From: Hetaerina americana
Lineage: Eukaryota; Arthropoda; Insecta; Odonata; Calopterygidae
Reading direction: 5' to 3'
Length of the DNA stretch: 64,000 nucleotides
Assembly: GCA_022747635.1 (NCBI GenBank)
Contig: JAKTNV010000010.1
Location: 40,386,237-40,450,236 of the forward strand
A program made the translations under genes and the position numbers. Positions 37,761 to 50,900 of the stretch are shown here, piece after piece (position 1 is the stretch's first letter; every line of letters starts with the position of its first letter). The notes under the pieces are model-generated. The model made no database searches and was not told the DNA's origin. It worked only from the letters and a program-made list of their open reading frames with translations.

Positions 37761-40700
37761 CTAGAATATAGTACCTTTAATATTGGATATTACAAACGTA
37801 ATGGAGCTTAGAGTTCAATCATGCTTAGGACTAATGTAAATTATATTTGTAATGTAACCATCTCACCGTTGAAGGTCGAGATAATATGTTACATTTCGCC
37901 TAACACTCGCATTGAAAAAGTAATAAAATGCTATGCGGGGTGTAACTGTTCTTTTCCAACTTAGTTGTCGAAAATATTTCCCTCTATCTGCATCGAAACT
38001 TTATCATAAATTAGAATGAATAAATAAAAAGGTTATATTGAAATACTGTATGAAATAAGCGCATTGATTGTAATCCCTAGGATTGGCATGCACTAGTTGT
38101 CAAGTCAAGCGATAGCGAAACGAAAACGTGTTTTGACATTGAATGCCAGAGTTATGTGGATTAGATGGAATGTCATGGAAAATGGATGGTAATCCGTTCT
38201 TCCTATGACATCGCTCGTCCCCTTGCGGTGTGGTTAATTTTCCAAACCGAAGTTTTTTTTTCCTAAAATATTTTATCTTACGTAAAAATTTTTCGCGATC
38301 GAAATCTGCTCAAGGTAATGGGATGAAAGATAACGAAGCCTCACGCTCAAGCATTCTCGACGGATGGGAAGGAATTCGTTCAAAAATATTGCATGAAAAT
38401 GGTGCAGCGGTTGACCTTCAGTGGACGCGTTGGAGGAAGTGGAGGCGAGAATGCAAGGAAGCATACAGAGAAACGGCTCTCTGACGGGCATAACGTCACA
38501 GTCTCCTCTTGTGCGATCATTCTTGAGGTAAAATGCTCCGTAGCGAGAGGATGCAATTTTATTTTTTATTCCTCTCTCTCTTGAACAATTCGCACTTAAG
38601 CTCTCTGCACCCCATGACTGGTATGGAGAGTGAAAAAGTGGGTGGAGTTATTGAGAAAGAATTTTAATAACAAGTTTCCACTTTACTTCCAAATTTCTTT
38701 GTAAAACTTAGTGTTATTCACTTTTAAAGGCAAGAAGTGGTAACTAGGTATACCTTTAATGGTGAATATTCCAAACTTCTACGAAGCCAACATATAATCC
38801 GAAAATCGTATGTAGATGTGTTTGAAATCAATGAAGAAGGCAGTGAAACAATATATACAATGAGTATGTGGTGTGGTGTGTACAGTTTCTGGTGGAGATA
38901 GAGACATCCATAGAAAAAACTGATGACAAGTAGCTAAGACTATTCCACGTTCAAGGTTTAGCTAGGTGAAACGAGAATTGATGTAATATCCACACTCACT
39001 AACTCATATGGGTAATTACTTTCACAAACCGTTAAACGAATCAATCTAGAGTGACGTATGTATTCCCTATATAATAGATCTATGGAAGGCTGAGAAAAAT
39101 CTAATGAATGGTGCTTGTCAAAGAAAGACGAAGCGAGACTTGCCTATAAGATATTCACCACTCACTTAATTGGAAGCTAACCCGGCTAGATCTGCATTAG
39201 TTGGAGTTTTAAACATTGAAAATTCCAAAGGGTTTACTTCCACATTCCTTTCTTTGGATACTGAATCCAACAAATCAGGATTTTCATCCTTGGATTTTAG
39301 AATAATTTACTCAAGCTCTGCATTTACTGATTTCACTAAATTGACTGTTATCACATTCTGCATAAATCTTAGTGATTTGGTGAGAAGACAAAAATTTATA
39401 ATTCATAAGATTTATAAGTTCTTTAAGCGGGATAAGTTAATAAAAACTAACTAAAACACTTTCTTTACTGCATAAAATAGATACAAATATCTATTTTCGT
39501 CTCAAAGCAAAGTACATAACTACCAAACCTAACATATTAGACAAGATCTTCTTCGTGTATATGCTCATGATGCAACAATTCGTTTCCTTTAACTGGCGGA
39601 AATACACCCTTTGATTAGGGTAAAGGATTTATTCCAATTTGATTTCAGCGAGGCCATACGACCAAAGCTAACATGATGAAGTTAATTTGCCTCGTGCGAA
39701 AACAAAATCATTCAAGCGGTGTTATTCAGACTCTTGGAATTGGCTGGAGAAGTGACGACTTCACGCTTCGTAAAATTCTCTATAATATGCCTCGAAGAGT
39801 GCTGAATGCGTTATCAAATAAGAGCGCTTCTAAACTGTTGTATGCTATTTCCGCATGAAGACAATCTTTCGTAGACGTTTTGATTCTATTGCTCGCATAG
39901 AAACTCAGCTTTGAACCTACATACCACGTATCTTTCTGCGAAAGTCATCAAGTCATTAAAGTGGCTTCGTTTGGGAGTTTTCCACTTGGCTTTAGGTGAT
40001 AACTTTGTGACATGAGGCTCTCGACCCTCGAATCATGAAGTTTTCTTAATAATGTCTTAACTGTGACGCATACCCCATCAAATTATCGGTCCATTACCTG
40101 ATTACCGATTTGTGAAAGCACGCGATTGCGTGAGAGCACTGTTGACAGAATCGTAGGAGACAACCAAGCGATGACCCACCACTTTGGATGTATCTGCTTT
40201 ACTTTAAGCGCCCTTAATTCCTACTGACGCTTTTGTATCGATTAACCTTAGAAGACGCTCATTTCTATCGCTCCTGCACATGTTGATGAACAGCAGAATT
40301 GAGGCAATCCATTAGTCACCACTATGAAACATTGGAGTATTATTCTCTTTTTTTGCCTCGGAATCTCCTCTCACTACATTCTCGAAACACGAAAGTGAAT
40401 TCAATACCTCTGCCCTTGCAGTCAAGTAACGCGAGTCTTGTTTGCCTATTCACTCAGGTCCGAGTTTTTTCCCTAAAAGCATCCAGTAACCTTCAATCAC
40501 AAACGTTTAGAACATTAAAACAAAGGCGTGGATTTTCCACCTGCGTCGTAAATTTCATTCATACTACGATATCGGCGTCGGAATATAGAGACCTGCATGC
40601 TTTATGAATAGAAAGTTTAAATATATTCCCTTTAACATGGACCCCAAAAGTAATTCAAAGTTCTCACCCAGTTAAAATCGAAAATGGGGAGCATATTTCA

Positions 40701-40778
40701 TCAATCAAGTTCAAATATTGCTTTTTTACATGCCATAATTGTGCTGCACTTTACTTTGAATTATTTATTCACCAAATA
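37761..40778. other. AT-rich noncoding stretch, 3 kb
   Basis: Frames up to 94 codons, none recognised. A short palindromic word CACGCGATTGCGTG lies near 40118-40131. No mobile element found. Confidence 0.5.
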
Positions 40779-40876
40779 CGAGGGTCATCCGGAAAGTAGT
40801 ACCCGTTCGTGAAATAAAGACACAAAAGTAAATATTAACAAACATAAAAATTTTATTTGAAAGAGGATACTTTAAA

Positions 40877-40980
40877 CTACTTCTCAACATAATCTCCAAG
40901 CAAATTAAGGCATTTGTCATAACGTGTGACAAGTTTCTGTATTCCTGCTGCATAGTCCTTCGCCGCCAGCTCATTGAGAT
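40877..40980 (-). pseudogene. Mariner transposase C-terminal remnant
   Basis: After the deletion junction the minus strand reads LAYLNELAAKDYAAGIQKLV, then TRYDKCLNLLGDYVEK and a stop. This is the normal end of a mariner transposase. It is out of frame with the N-terminal part by the deletion, so it would only be translated from an upstream ATG in another frame (an open frame starts at 41089). It shows that the parent element was otherwise intact at this end. Confidence 0.85.
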
Positions 40981-41378
40981 ACGCGAGGGACCCATCTTGC
41001 ACAAATTTTTGCATAATGCAGATGGTGTTTAACAATTTCATGAACAATTGTTCGAGAAACATTGGGAAAATGCTCACAGATGTCATCAATTGTGACGCGC
41101 CGATCGTTCCTCACGAATTCGTCAACTGAGCTCACCAGTTGGTCTGTAATGACAGACGGTCTCTCCGAACGCTCATCGTCGTGTGTGTTCCCCCTCCCCA
41201 TGTTGAAGTTGCGACACCACCGCCGAACAGACGACTCGTCCATTACATTGTCTCCATACACCTCCTTTAATTGGCGATGAATATCACATGGGCGAACGTT
41301 TCTTGCATTGAGGAATTTAATCACTGCCCTCACTTCACAACTGGCGGCGTTCTCAATTTTTTTAAACATTGTAAACAA
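40971..41378 (-). CDS. Truncated mariner transposase: intact DNA-binding half only
   Basis: An open 135-codon frame. Residues about 1-55 form the first helix-turn-helix region (CEVRAVIKFLNARN and DESSVRRWCRNF). About 65-75 has the ERSERPS linker, a variant of the GRP-type hook. About 76-118 forms the second helix-turn-helix (RRVTIDDICEHFPNVSRTIV). It then reads HYAKICARWVP, the usual end of the DNA-binding half, and stops after about four residues because the deletion joins it out of frame. None of the catalytic aspartates is present. The start lies about 120 bases inside the right terminal repeat, normal for mariners. If expressed it could bind the terminal repeats without cutting, a possible repressor (inference). 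Confidence 0.7.
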   Translation of the reverse strand: MFTMFKKIENAASCEVRAVIKFLNARNVRPCDIHRQLKEVYGDNVMDESSVRRWCRNFNMGRGNTHDDERSERPSVITDQLVSSVDEFVRNDRRVTIDDICEHFPNVSRTIVHEIVKHHLHYAKICARWVPRVSQ

Positions 41379-41532
41379 TCACAGAAACAACACAGGCAAT
41401 GCTAGCGTCACGCAACTTGGCTCAGAGAAGGCAGACAAGCCACTGAAGCTATCTGACCTCGTCCAGCGGCTACTCGCGTCGTCAGCACTTCATGCGGCAC
41501 GAACGGGTACTACTTTCCGGATGACCCTCGTA

Positions 41533-43729
41533 CAAGTTATAGAGCCACTACGGACTCTTGAAAATGGGTTGATTTCAGCATACTATTATAAAGGGAAAAA
41601 TACATGTATAGGTATTATATTTTCTCGGTTTCGGTAAAATGGGGTTAGTGAGTACCTATTTACTAAGCTAAATTTTTTAGTCCACCACCTTCGGGTTAAC
41701 ACATTCACGTAAACCACACGAACGTGAAAAATTATGTTGGAAAAGATGTGTGTACTTATCAGGTTCTTCAAGTTAACTCTTGAGGAACTCATGTATCAGC
41801 CATGGTAAATTGATAGGATAAGAAAACCGTTTACTAACATTAAGAAGATGGTCTTCAACACAACATAAATCTGTCCATAGGTAGTCGTAGATAGGCGTCG
41901 GGACCAAATAAGTAGCTCGAAGGAAACATCTCTTCCGAAGCACGTACCGTATTCTGTTTTCAAGTTGATTCTTTGGCCCGTTGGTCGTATCTTTTTGAGA
42001 ACGGTTTGTTGCCAGCAAATATTTTCCAGAAATGGGGCAATCTTTGACGCAAACAGAACGAACCTGAACGCATTATGAGTGATCAAATAGCGGCACAATC
42101 AAAAGATGTGCATATGTGCACAATCTTTGCTTTCTTGAGTAGTTGCAAAGGGTCGATACGGCATTAAGTTTCCATCTACACTTATGTGTTGGTTTCTCGT
42201 GCTTAGACACACTACTATAGTGGACACTGCTTTCGCACTATTTGTAAAATTATAGGTTGCATCCGCCGGTTGGCTAGAAATATTTCATCTACAACGAAAA
42301 GAGATCACGTCGGAACTTGCAAAAAAATGAGACCGCGAAGATACGACGAATCACATATATCTTTTCTTGGAAACGGTGACTTGAGGGCATCTGATTTTGG
42401 TCCGCCTCTTCCACTGGCGTAATCCTTTGGGAAAGCTAATGTTTTGTATGGATGCCAGAAATATTTTCGGGAATAATGCAATTATTAGGGGCAATAATTT
42501 ATTTATTGCCACTAATATATTAGCTTATTAAAGCTTGCCATTAGCAAAAATTTCCTTTATGTCCTTTTATGGCATGTAATTTTTCGTAAACTGAAAAATG
42601 GACTTGTCTTACAGCACTGTTCCAATGTTTTTACTTCTACAAGACAAGGACATCTGGTAAGGGGTGTCAAGGAATCAGCTATACAAAAATCAGAAAATCA
42701 ATAGAACCATGAGGTTCTTCGTACTGTTGCTTTATCATGAACCTTGACTCAATTTTTTGGGTAAACCTTTGGGAATTGAGGTCCTACATTTTTTGTTATT
42801 TCACTCGACGCTTCACTCCAATACTACAGGTCCTAATCTCGCAGGAGGAATGGGAACTGTTAATTAACATTAATGAGATTTTATAATTTCTTATTATTTA
42901 ATTATATAATCCTGGAATATATTTAAAAGCTATCAATATGTTAAATTTTGGTAATCTCGAGAAACGGTATTCACATGTACTTTTGCATTCTTGAAATTAG
43001 TTATAATCGTTTTCTCATGGTCTCAATGGACTCTAAATTGATACTTATCCGTGAAATGACGATCGCTCGGTAAATAATACACAGTAGTTACACAGTGGCA
43101 CAGTAGTTACACAGTGGCTTCACTTCATCAGGTCATTTAGGAGTGGTAATTTTCTGAAGCGTAAAATGTGCTTTTGTCTTTCTTGGTATTGTATTTGATG
43201 AAAAATAAAATTTGGAAATTTTTATTAATCTCTCTTACCTCTGTGCGAGCAAAACTTTTTTTCTGATTTGTTCTTTTTTTGAGTAAAAGTTTATGATTTG
43301 AAAACACGAGCTTATATTCATTTACGTGCTTAAGCCACAAGATAAGTTTGATAGACAAGTGAATACCTCACTTAATGCTACACCCTACCGAGTGTAAAGA
43401 TCTTGCATGTAAAGGAGCTATTCATTATCCTATGCCAGAGTGCTCTCTTGACCAAAAAAAACATGGCATGGATTTTATTGGCAGTGTCCAGAGAACATCC
43501 GTATTTCAATTTGATACTGCTGGCAAACGTTCACCAACTCCGTACCGACATTCAAATTTATATTTACCTTTTAGAAATTACTGCTGACAATTATTTTCCC
43601 GAGAATTTTGACTGCAAATGGGGGTTTAGCGAGCCTTTTACTATCAATTTGATTTGCTAGCTCGCTCGGAAAAAGTATTTCTGCTTGAAATGCAACGTAC
43701 TATATGTATTAATGCGAGCGTGAACTGGT
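41533..43729. other. AT-rich noncoding stretch
   Basis: No gene recognised. It contains a hairpin at about 42486-42518 (ATTAGGGGCAATAA with TTATTGCCACTAAT) and a 19-bp tandem duplication (ACAGTAGTTACACAGTGGC twice) at about 43081-43120. Frames of up to 100 codons are unrecognised. Confidence 0.5.
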
Positions 43730-44450
43730 TTAAATGAGCCACTCGATCTTTGGAACGAACGGATTAAGGTCCGAGTCGGTGAGGGCGACGCGATGACTGG
43801 GCGGAAGTGGGAAGGGATGCGATGAAGGAAGTGAGCAGAGTGGAAGGGGTAGGGAAAAATGGGTGGTTACTACGACATCTTCCCCTTACTACGCGACACT
43901 ACCGTGGAGGGGAGGAAATGACGGTGCGGAGGGAGCGAAACAGCTGTCTGAAGTGGATTTAAAAGTCTAAACTGTGTCACTGTGTTCCCAGGTTTCCAAA
44001 GGTCTCCCTCCCCTTCCCTCTCCTCAGCCCTCTCCCCTCCCTCTTTACCAACCCGCCCCTCATTTCCCTCGTCTTCTCGCACCTAGCACACTTCAAATCA
44101 CGTTGACAACGTTCACTCACTTTTTCAGCAAGGGACGGCGGATAATGGGATGTATTCAAGAGGACGCAAGGATACCTGGAAGGTTTTTAAGACTTTTCGG
44201 TGGGTCTTGTACCTTTTCCTTTTGTCTCCCGAGGTTGTCCCTCCAAAAGCTTTCAGTTAGCAAAAAGTTTAGCTCGGCAGCGTCAGAGTGAAGACACTCA
44301 ATAAGAGAAGGTTTTGTGAGCACGCTGGGCGATGTCTTAGGAGGCCTCGATATTCGCAGTAGTAGTTTTATGGGAGGCGACCGACAGCTAAGGTAATTTG
44401 CGTCGATATTGGTGGAATGCATACATGTATTTTGTGTCATGGGTGGGTGG
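43730..44450. promoter_or_regulatory. GC-rich island with purine and pyrimidine tracts
   Basis: The plus strand is purine-rich from about 43780 to 43860 and 43905 to 43940, then strongly C/T-rich from about 44003 to 44060, then mixed. Open frames on both strands (60-105 codons) are low-complexity. It is similar in kind to the islands at 15.2-16.4 and 20.7-21.5 kb. A regulatory role is inference only. Confidence 0.3.
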
Positions 44451-45128
44451 ACGGGTCAGCGAAATTAGTTCGCGTTCAAAATCACTTTAGACAAAGCAGA
44501 CCATCATTTATAAATGTAATAACTTAGCTATTCTCCACAGCTCATTTATCATCTTTAGATCACAGCTCAAGTTCATCAGTGTTTGACGTAGAAGTGACGC
44601 CTTGAATATACTTTAAAATCACTCGTTTGCTAGTTATGGCAGTGCCCGAAATTATAATTTGTTTCTTTATCAATATAAAAGAAAATAATGATTGTTTTAA
44701 TCCTTTCCACCGTACATTTTCATTTTCTTGAGTGAGACTGTTTATTATTAATGATTAAGTTAATAGCTACTATATATTAAATTACGTAATTTGTTCGTAT
44801 ATATTGAATTAAATTATCAGTTAGTGGGTGTTGAAGCATTTACATATCATTTGCCATATAGGTGGTTGTATTTCAAATCCCCTTAGGCTACGAATCGAAT
44901 GAGCCAGACAGATTACGGTATACGGTAAAACATGGCCATTTATGTCATCATTGATTCGGGAATACATGTTCCAAATACAAATTTAATTATTCAATTTTTG
45001 TAAATATTGATAACGTGCGTCAGATCAGATAGAAACTGATACTTTTTCTTGCAATATTATGGTCACTGGTTTGCAGCCATCAGGTCATTTTTCCATCGAT
45101 TTTTCTGTACTCGAGTTGATTTCCATAT

Positions 45129-45130
<2 letters not shown>
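44451..45130. other. AT-rich stretch with a possible old tRNA-like fragment
   Basis: At about 44818-44892 the plus strand reads CAGTTAGTGGGTGTTGAAGC, and later GTATTTCAAATCCCC. These resemble decayed A and B boxes at tRNA spacing. No body shared with the other SINEs was found, so this is a weak candidate. Otherwise nothing seen. Confidence 0.3.
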
Positions 45131-45180
<50 letters not shown>

Positions 45181-45226
45181 TTTCGTAGACGTAACACGAA
45201 ATATATATATATATATATATATATAT
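45131..45226. repeat. Two (AT)n microsatellites split by a 21-bp insert
   Basis: Pure AT at 45131-45178 and again at 45200-45226, separated by GCTTTCGTAGACGTAACACG plus one base. Frames through it give only I/Y-rich artefacts. Confidence 0.95.
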
Positions 45227-47429
45227 TACATTTTTCTACATATTTTATATTATATATATACATATGGTTACATCGGTGCTCGGTTATTGCATGACATACC
45301 ACTTTGTGATTATTGAAATATTTTGCTCTTTGGCGGTGTCTTCGACTGATTACAAATCTCTATTCTGAAAGATGTACATATAGTAAGAGACCAGTGGTTT
45401 CATGCACTGAAAAATGTACCCGATATATTGTCCCTGAAAACATGGAGGGAAGTCCATGAAAAATAATTCTATTGCATTTTGGACTATTATGTATATCAAG
45501 GTATTTTCCCATTCACACAATTTTACACTCAATGAATCATATATCACGTCTTCATATTAGCCATAGCCATATTAGCTGCAAAATCAAATAAAAATGCGAA
45601 AATGTATCCATGGATAAAATTCCCAATACAATTTGATGTTCTTTTTTGAAAAAAGTTTAAAAATTTCTAATGATAAATTATTGAAACAGATTTTTCTGCT
45701 GTTCACTATTTGCCTTTGATGTAATTGAGGTTAGGCAATCATATTGCCTTTCCCGCAGCCTCAACCTATTTTCATTGACGATGAAATGTAAACTTACTGC
45801 CTTCGTTCTGATGAATGGAGTTCCTGAAATGTGAAAGGCGCTTTGCAATTGTCTCCTCTAAACTCCCATTCCATCAGCTTCTAACATTCGCGATTGCTAT
45901 TCGAAGTGATTGAGCTAATTTCTTGGAAGAAAATTAATGATATGGAGGAAAACGATTCTCTTAGCTTAACCGGATTTTATGTGTTTTTTTTATTCCACTC
46001 TTTGCGTTATTAAGTAGCGGAAAATCATAAAATCCTCATGTAGGTGCGTATATCACAGTAATTTATACTAGGAACATATTATTAAAAATTATAGTTAAAA
46101 TGATAGAGCTCACCATCCGCAAAACTGCACAGAGTGCAGCGCATATTATTTAATATTTTATTAAATCCTCGACTAACTTTGTATCAATTGTTCAAGTGCT
46201 ACTTAATTATAAAAATTACAATTTATTATACATGTCACGAATAATTTCATAATTCTTTTTCCCTAAATCCGGTTGGTTATTATTACAACTGTAAACCTAT
46301 ATCAATTATATCAAAACCTTGTGATTTCTATTTTTGCGAACTTCGTAAGTTTTCTTTTCCCAAAACTTAAGGCAAGGAATTTCAGCAAATTGATATTTTT
46401 ACGGGATCATGTTAATAGGGTGTATTTGGATCTTATTGTAATATTTTAAAAATGTTATGTGATAGGTTAAACTTTAAATGTGTTCCACGAAGTAATTTAG
46501 TATGCATTTATCTTCGTTTCTCTATGGTTAATAAATCTCTCACACTGATTTGTATTCGTGACACATCTTATCAAAGTTTGTAAGCCATAAAACATGCGTG
46601 AGGCCTCCGGGCCGACGGGAACTTAACTCCGTTCTGTGATGGAGGCACTTCGTTATTCACCTGGTGAAAAATACGTCTAGCCCCCTAAGCCCATCGGAGT
46701 ACATATTTTCCTCGAGATATCGGGCCCACTCGTGAAGATACATGCACTTATCGTTTTTTTATGAGTTTTTTGTTCTTTGCCTCAGAAAATCTCGCATTTT
46801 ACATTGACCTAAATTATTAACTATACATGAACTAGACGATAGACTAGCGATTGCATTAAGAGAGAAATTTTCCGGTTTAATCCCTTAAAATAAGATTCGA
46901 TTCCATCTGCCAAAAGATGTCTCACAAAAATGTACTAGACCGCCAAGTATTGCCACTTCTGCAATGCAGTATGCAGTCACAATTACGCAGAAGTTTCATG
47001 TTGAAACTCTGAAGTATATTAACACCCTCCGGGTTAGGTTAAGTGACACACTTAGTAACCTTGAAAGTGAAGTAGTCTACAGGTGCAATCTTCGTTCTCA
47101 AAGTAGGCCGGACGTGGGGATGGTGTATGTGACACTATAAAAATATATTTAAAATGACAATTTCCTTGTTTTCGCAATTCTTTGAGTATCTTTTTTTCAT
47201 AAAATGTACAAAATTTTTGCTAACCTATCAGCCTGTGACTCTTTCTGCCTTGGAGAAGTAACATTTTATTATATTTTTCGTAGTGTACTCGCAAAATAGC
47301 CATATGATAGTTCTTTTCCGAACAATTCACTGAATTTTCTAAGATGATCATTAAAATTTCTATGAGATATTGAAAGGATGGGTGATTATAAGTATTTTAC
47401 CACATATCAGGTACGTGTAACAGTAAGCA
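45227..47429. other. AT-rich noncoding stretch
   Basis: A GC-richer patch at about 46595-46735 has no recognised content. Everything else is AT-rich with short frames only. Confidence 0.5.
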
Positions 47430-47985
47430 ATGGAGGTGATACAAGGTTTGTATAAAACGTTTCGGTAACAGTTTTTTCCTGACCTGTGCGTGAAGTGCTT
47501 AATTCAGACCGTCGGTTAATTGTTCGCATGGTCGCAGATCGTATTGGAATTGATAAAATGACAGTGCACACCATTATAACTGAACATTTGACGATACGAA
47601 GGATCTGCGTGCTTAACTCGTCCCGAAGGTGTTGACGGGCGACCAAAAGCAGAGTCGAGTGCCTGCTTTCGAGCAACTCGTGCAACGGCATCGCGAAGAT
47701 TCCTCAGCACCCTTACGGTCCCGACTTGGCACCATCTGACTATTTTCTGTTCCCGAAAGTGAAATCCTTCCTCAAAGGGCACCACCATATGCCGACAAAT
47801 TGACTTGGACGCGTACCTTTAAGGACCTTCCGGAACCGCCAAAGGAGTCAAAGTCTTCGAGTCGTGGAAAAGCGGCTGACAAGAGTGCGTCAATGCTTAA
47901 GGGATGTAATTTGAAGAATTTTGAGTAATTGTAGCAATATCTGGATTAATATATTCACCTTTTATACAAATCCGATCACTTTTAA
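47430..47985 (+). pseudogene. Old mariner element, second lineage, internally deleted and frameshifted
   Basis: The plus strand at 47514-47605 reads VRMVADRIGIDKMTVHTIIT and EHLTIRRIC, the second helix-turn-helix of a mariner transposase. At 47701-47770 it reads HPYGPDLAPSDYFLFPKVKS, the block that carries the last catalytic aspartate of the D,D34D triad. At about 47855-47925 it reads FESWKSG, stop, QECVNA, stop, and a YFEEF-like end, the C-terminus. The middle, with the first two aspartates, is lost. GTGATACAAGGTTTGTATAA (47436-47455) and its imperfect inverse around 47958-47979 look like decayed terminal repeats. The sequence differs from the element at 40779, so it is a separate, older lineage. 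Confidence 0.85.
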
Positions 47986-50900
47986 ACAATAAAAAAAATG
48001 AAAATGCTTTGGAGATAGTGTTTGATAAACGGAATGAATATAATAGAATAACCGAGGAAGAAGTCCAAATTAGAAAAATTAACTATAATCTGTGATCCGT
48101 GCGTTCAGATAATTGAATATTGCTGCTGAAAAGAGTCCAAATTACGATTTCTTATTGCCACAAATGTTCTAATAGAATGTATCCGGTGAAATTTGTTTTG
48201 TTAAACTAATATTTATAATATTATTCGGTACTAAAATTTATAAAATTCTTTTGCACAAAACTTTGTAAAGCTATTTAGCTTTGCTCATGAATGGCACTAA
48301 AGTTGCCTTAACTCTAGGATGAATTTTGCGATGACGATATGATAATTTTCTAACATATCATTGATCTATCTCTGAACTAATATTTTAATACTGTGATGTG
48401 AAAAGCGTAGTTTAATGTTTGCGGCATTCACTTTTCCGACCAATGGTGACAAATAATCAATTTAGATTTCTTTTCCGGACATAAATATGGGGTAAAAGTA
48501 TCTGCCTCATCTCGGGAACTGAATGCAAACCGATCCATTTCTTATAGGCTACGAGATTTTTTCTGCGGAGAATCGGAAGAAAAGGAAGTGAAATGTACTA
48601 ATCACAAAGGTTACTTTGATAATATCCGGTGTCGTTGATTTTTTTTCCAATTTCTGAAGGATGAAATATTAGTTGTTATTTTTTTTAGCCTGACGCATTT
48701 GCCAAAAGGTACTGTCACAGTTTCTAGAAATGCCAGCACTATGCATGTATGTTTGTCACAAGAGGAGGAAAGACAGACAGCCCCTTGCCCTCGATTCGTC
48801 GCAAGTTATTGCGTTTGCGTATGCCTGTGAGTAGTGAAATCTGAGGACGCAGTTATCCAAGTGCCGTGAATCCAATAGGCTGGCATTGTGTGCAAGGTGT
48901 TTTCTATTAGCAACTAAAATGCCTAAAGCAGAAACATTCTCTGGTAATTCCCTTCTTACGACTAGTAATGCATAAATCAAGTGCATATTAGCCCTCTATA
49001 TTTAAATAATGCAATTGATAACTAATATAAAATTTCTCTTGCTAACTAATTTGTTCATTCTGTTTATTTGTAGCATCTGTTCAACAGCTCCAAATAATTC
49101 CTAAATTTTAAATTTATTCGACCAACGTTATCAACTTTTCTCCTTAAAAAAATGACCTAATAGTAATATCTTTGTTTGAATGGCCTACCATTATGTGATA
49201 GTTTTGGTTATAATTGTGAGTGAGATAGATATATGTGTACAAAAATTATCAATTTACTTGGCAATAAATGCAACAATTATTAATGTATGCTTTTATGTGG
49301 AACCTTTAGGGATTTCATATTGTATTAGTTACTTTTATGTTGAGGGAATTTCTACTGTAGTTCATGAACAGGAGAAGAAATATTTTAGCTGGAACATCCT
49401 TTTCAGGAAACCACGGGCTACAACTAAGAAAGTACGTAATAATTTAATTTAGCATTGGTATGAAATCGACATTCCTCGTCTGTGGAGAATATTGGAAACC
49501 TGTAGGCTTAAGAAAATAGAATGATATCTCAAATTGCCTTCACTGGTTAGTATTGACAACACGTGTTGTGCAATACACAAATACCACAGAATACACAATT
49601 AATAATGAATACATTCGTTCTGCAGTGATTAAAGAGGAAGAGAGTATAAAAGTAAAAAAATGCTTCGTAATATATCATAAAATGGAACACTGTAGCCTGA
49701 TCAGGTATTTTAATTCCCCTCAATTCTTACGATTGGATTGTTTTTGCGAAATATTGAAGAAAACAATTTTTAAGTTACACTATTGACAAATCAGTTACGC
49801 AAACTAAATTCCTGTGGGTTTCCTCGGATAATTGTGTCCAATATTTTCCTTGCCACCATTTTACGTTCCAGAAGTAAATTATATTACAGGTAAGATGATG
49901 GCGACTACGGGCAGTTAAACTTCAAAATATTCTTATGCTAAACCATGCACAAAATACGAGATACTGTCTTTTTATCACATAATTTCAGTCTATCAAATAA
50001 TTGCCAGCAAATTAATTCTTGTAAAATTAACACGCTTGATTTACTAATCTATCATAAAAACACAAGTCGTACGTCAAATGACGCTCAAATCTTGAAATGA
50101 CTGTTTATTTTCGTATTCGTATCGCAATTGTTCTTTCAAGAATGTCCCTGGAGGCGGAATTGTAAACATACTTGACTTCCGCAGTGTCAATCTGCTTGTT
50201 CGATCAAACATGAAAAAAATATTAATGAGCTCTGTTACTTGCCACCTTCTGTATGAACTCTCTCGTTTAATATTGCTTAATCATTGACCTTCCGTTGACG
50301 CAGGACATGTAAACACTTCAAGGATAATTCAAAAGCCAGAAATGGCATTCCTGGTGTAGGAATGCAGTGGTTGCATTCAAAAACCAAGATTTTCTTAGCA
50401 TTATATCGGAGAAAACGAAGGACTAGTGGTAATAATGTATCTCCGTCGGGTTGATGAAATGCGCGTCTCCTTGTCGCTTCCGTCAGGTGTAAGTTCATTG
50501 GAAACATCCGGAATGGCAAGAGGTCAGGGGAAATATCGAAAGAACTCAAAAAGTAATCCATTTAAAAGTAACTGGTTACTTTTCGCGATACATATATATT
50601 TATATATAATATATTAGTACGACGTGCACAACTTCTTTTCCAGCGTCACATCAAAATAATCTATTGCCGATGAAGGTATTTGCCATACTTGCGTGTGCAT
50701 TATTTTACATCAGTAACGATAAAACTTCATATTTAATTATTTTAATTAAATTGTTACAACTTTTTATCGTGTATTTATAATAGAAAGGAACGAAAAAAAT
50801 CACTTTAGTTTGGGAAAGTGACTGAAGATGTTTTGATAGCTTTGGTATATGTCAACTACTAACTAAGCACCGAATTCTTTTCCGGTCTCCCGACTCTTTT

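Larger units (their letters stand above)
40779..41530 (-). mobile_element. Internally deleted mariner element with perfect 33-bp terminal repeats
   Basis: The ends 40779-40811 and 41498-41530 are perfect 33-bp inverted repeats beginning CGAGGGTCATCCGGAAAGTA. The element is flanked by TA at 40777-40778 and 41531-41532, the mariner/Tc1 target duplication. It is 752 bases long against about 1.3 kb for a complete mariner. On the minus strand, the transposase N-terminus (41378 down to about 40985) is joined directly to its C-terminus (about 40980 to 40877). The whole catalytic core is deleted. Perfect terminal repeats suggest a recent move using a transposase supplied from another copy. Confidence 0.95.
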
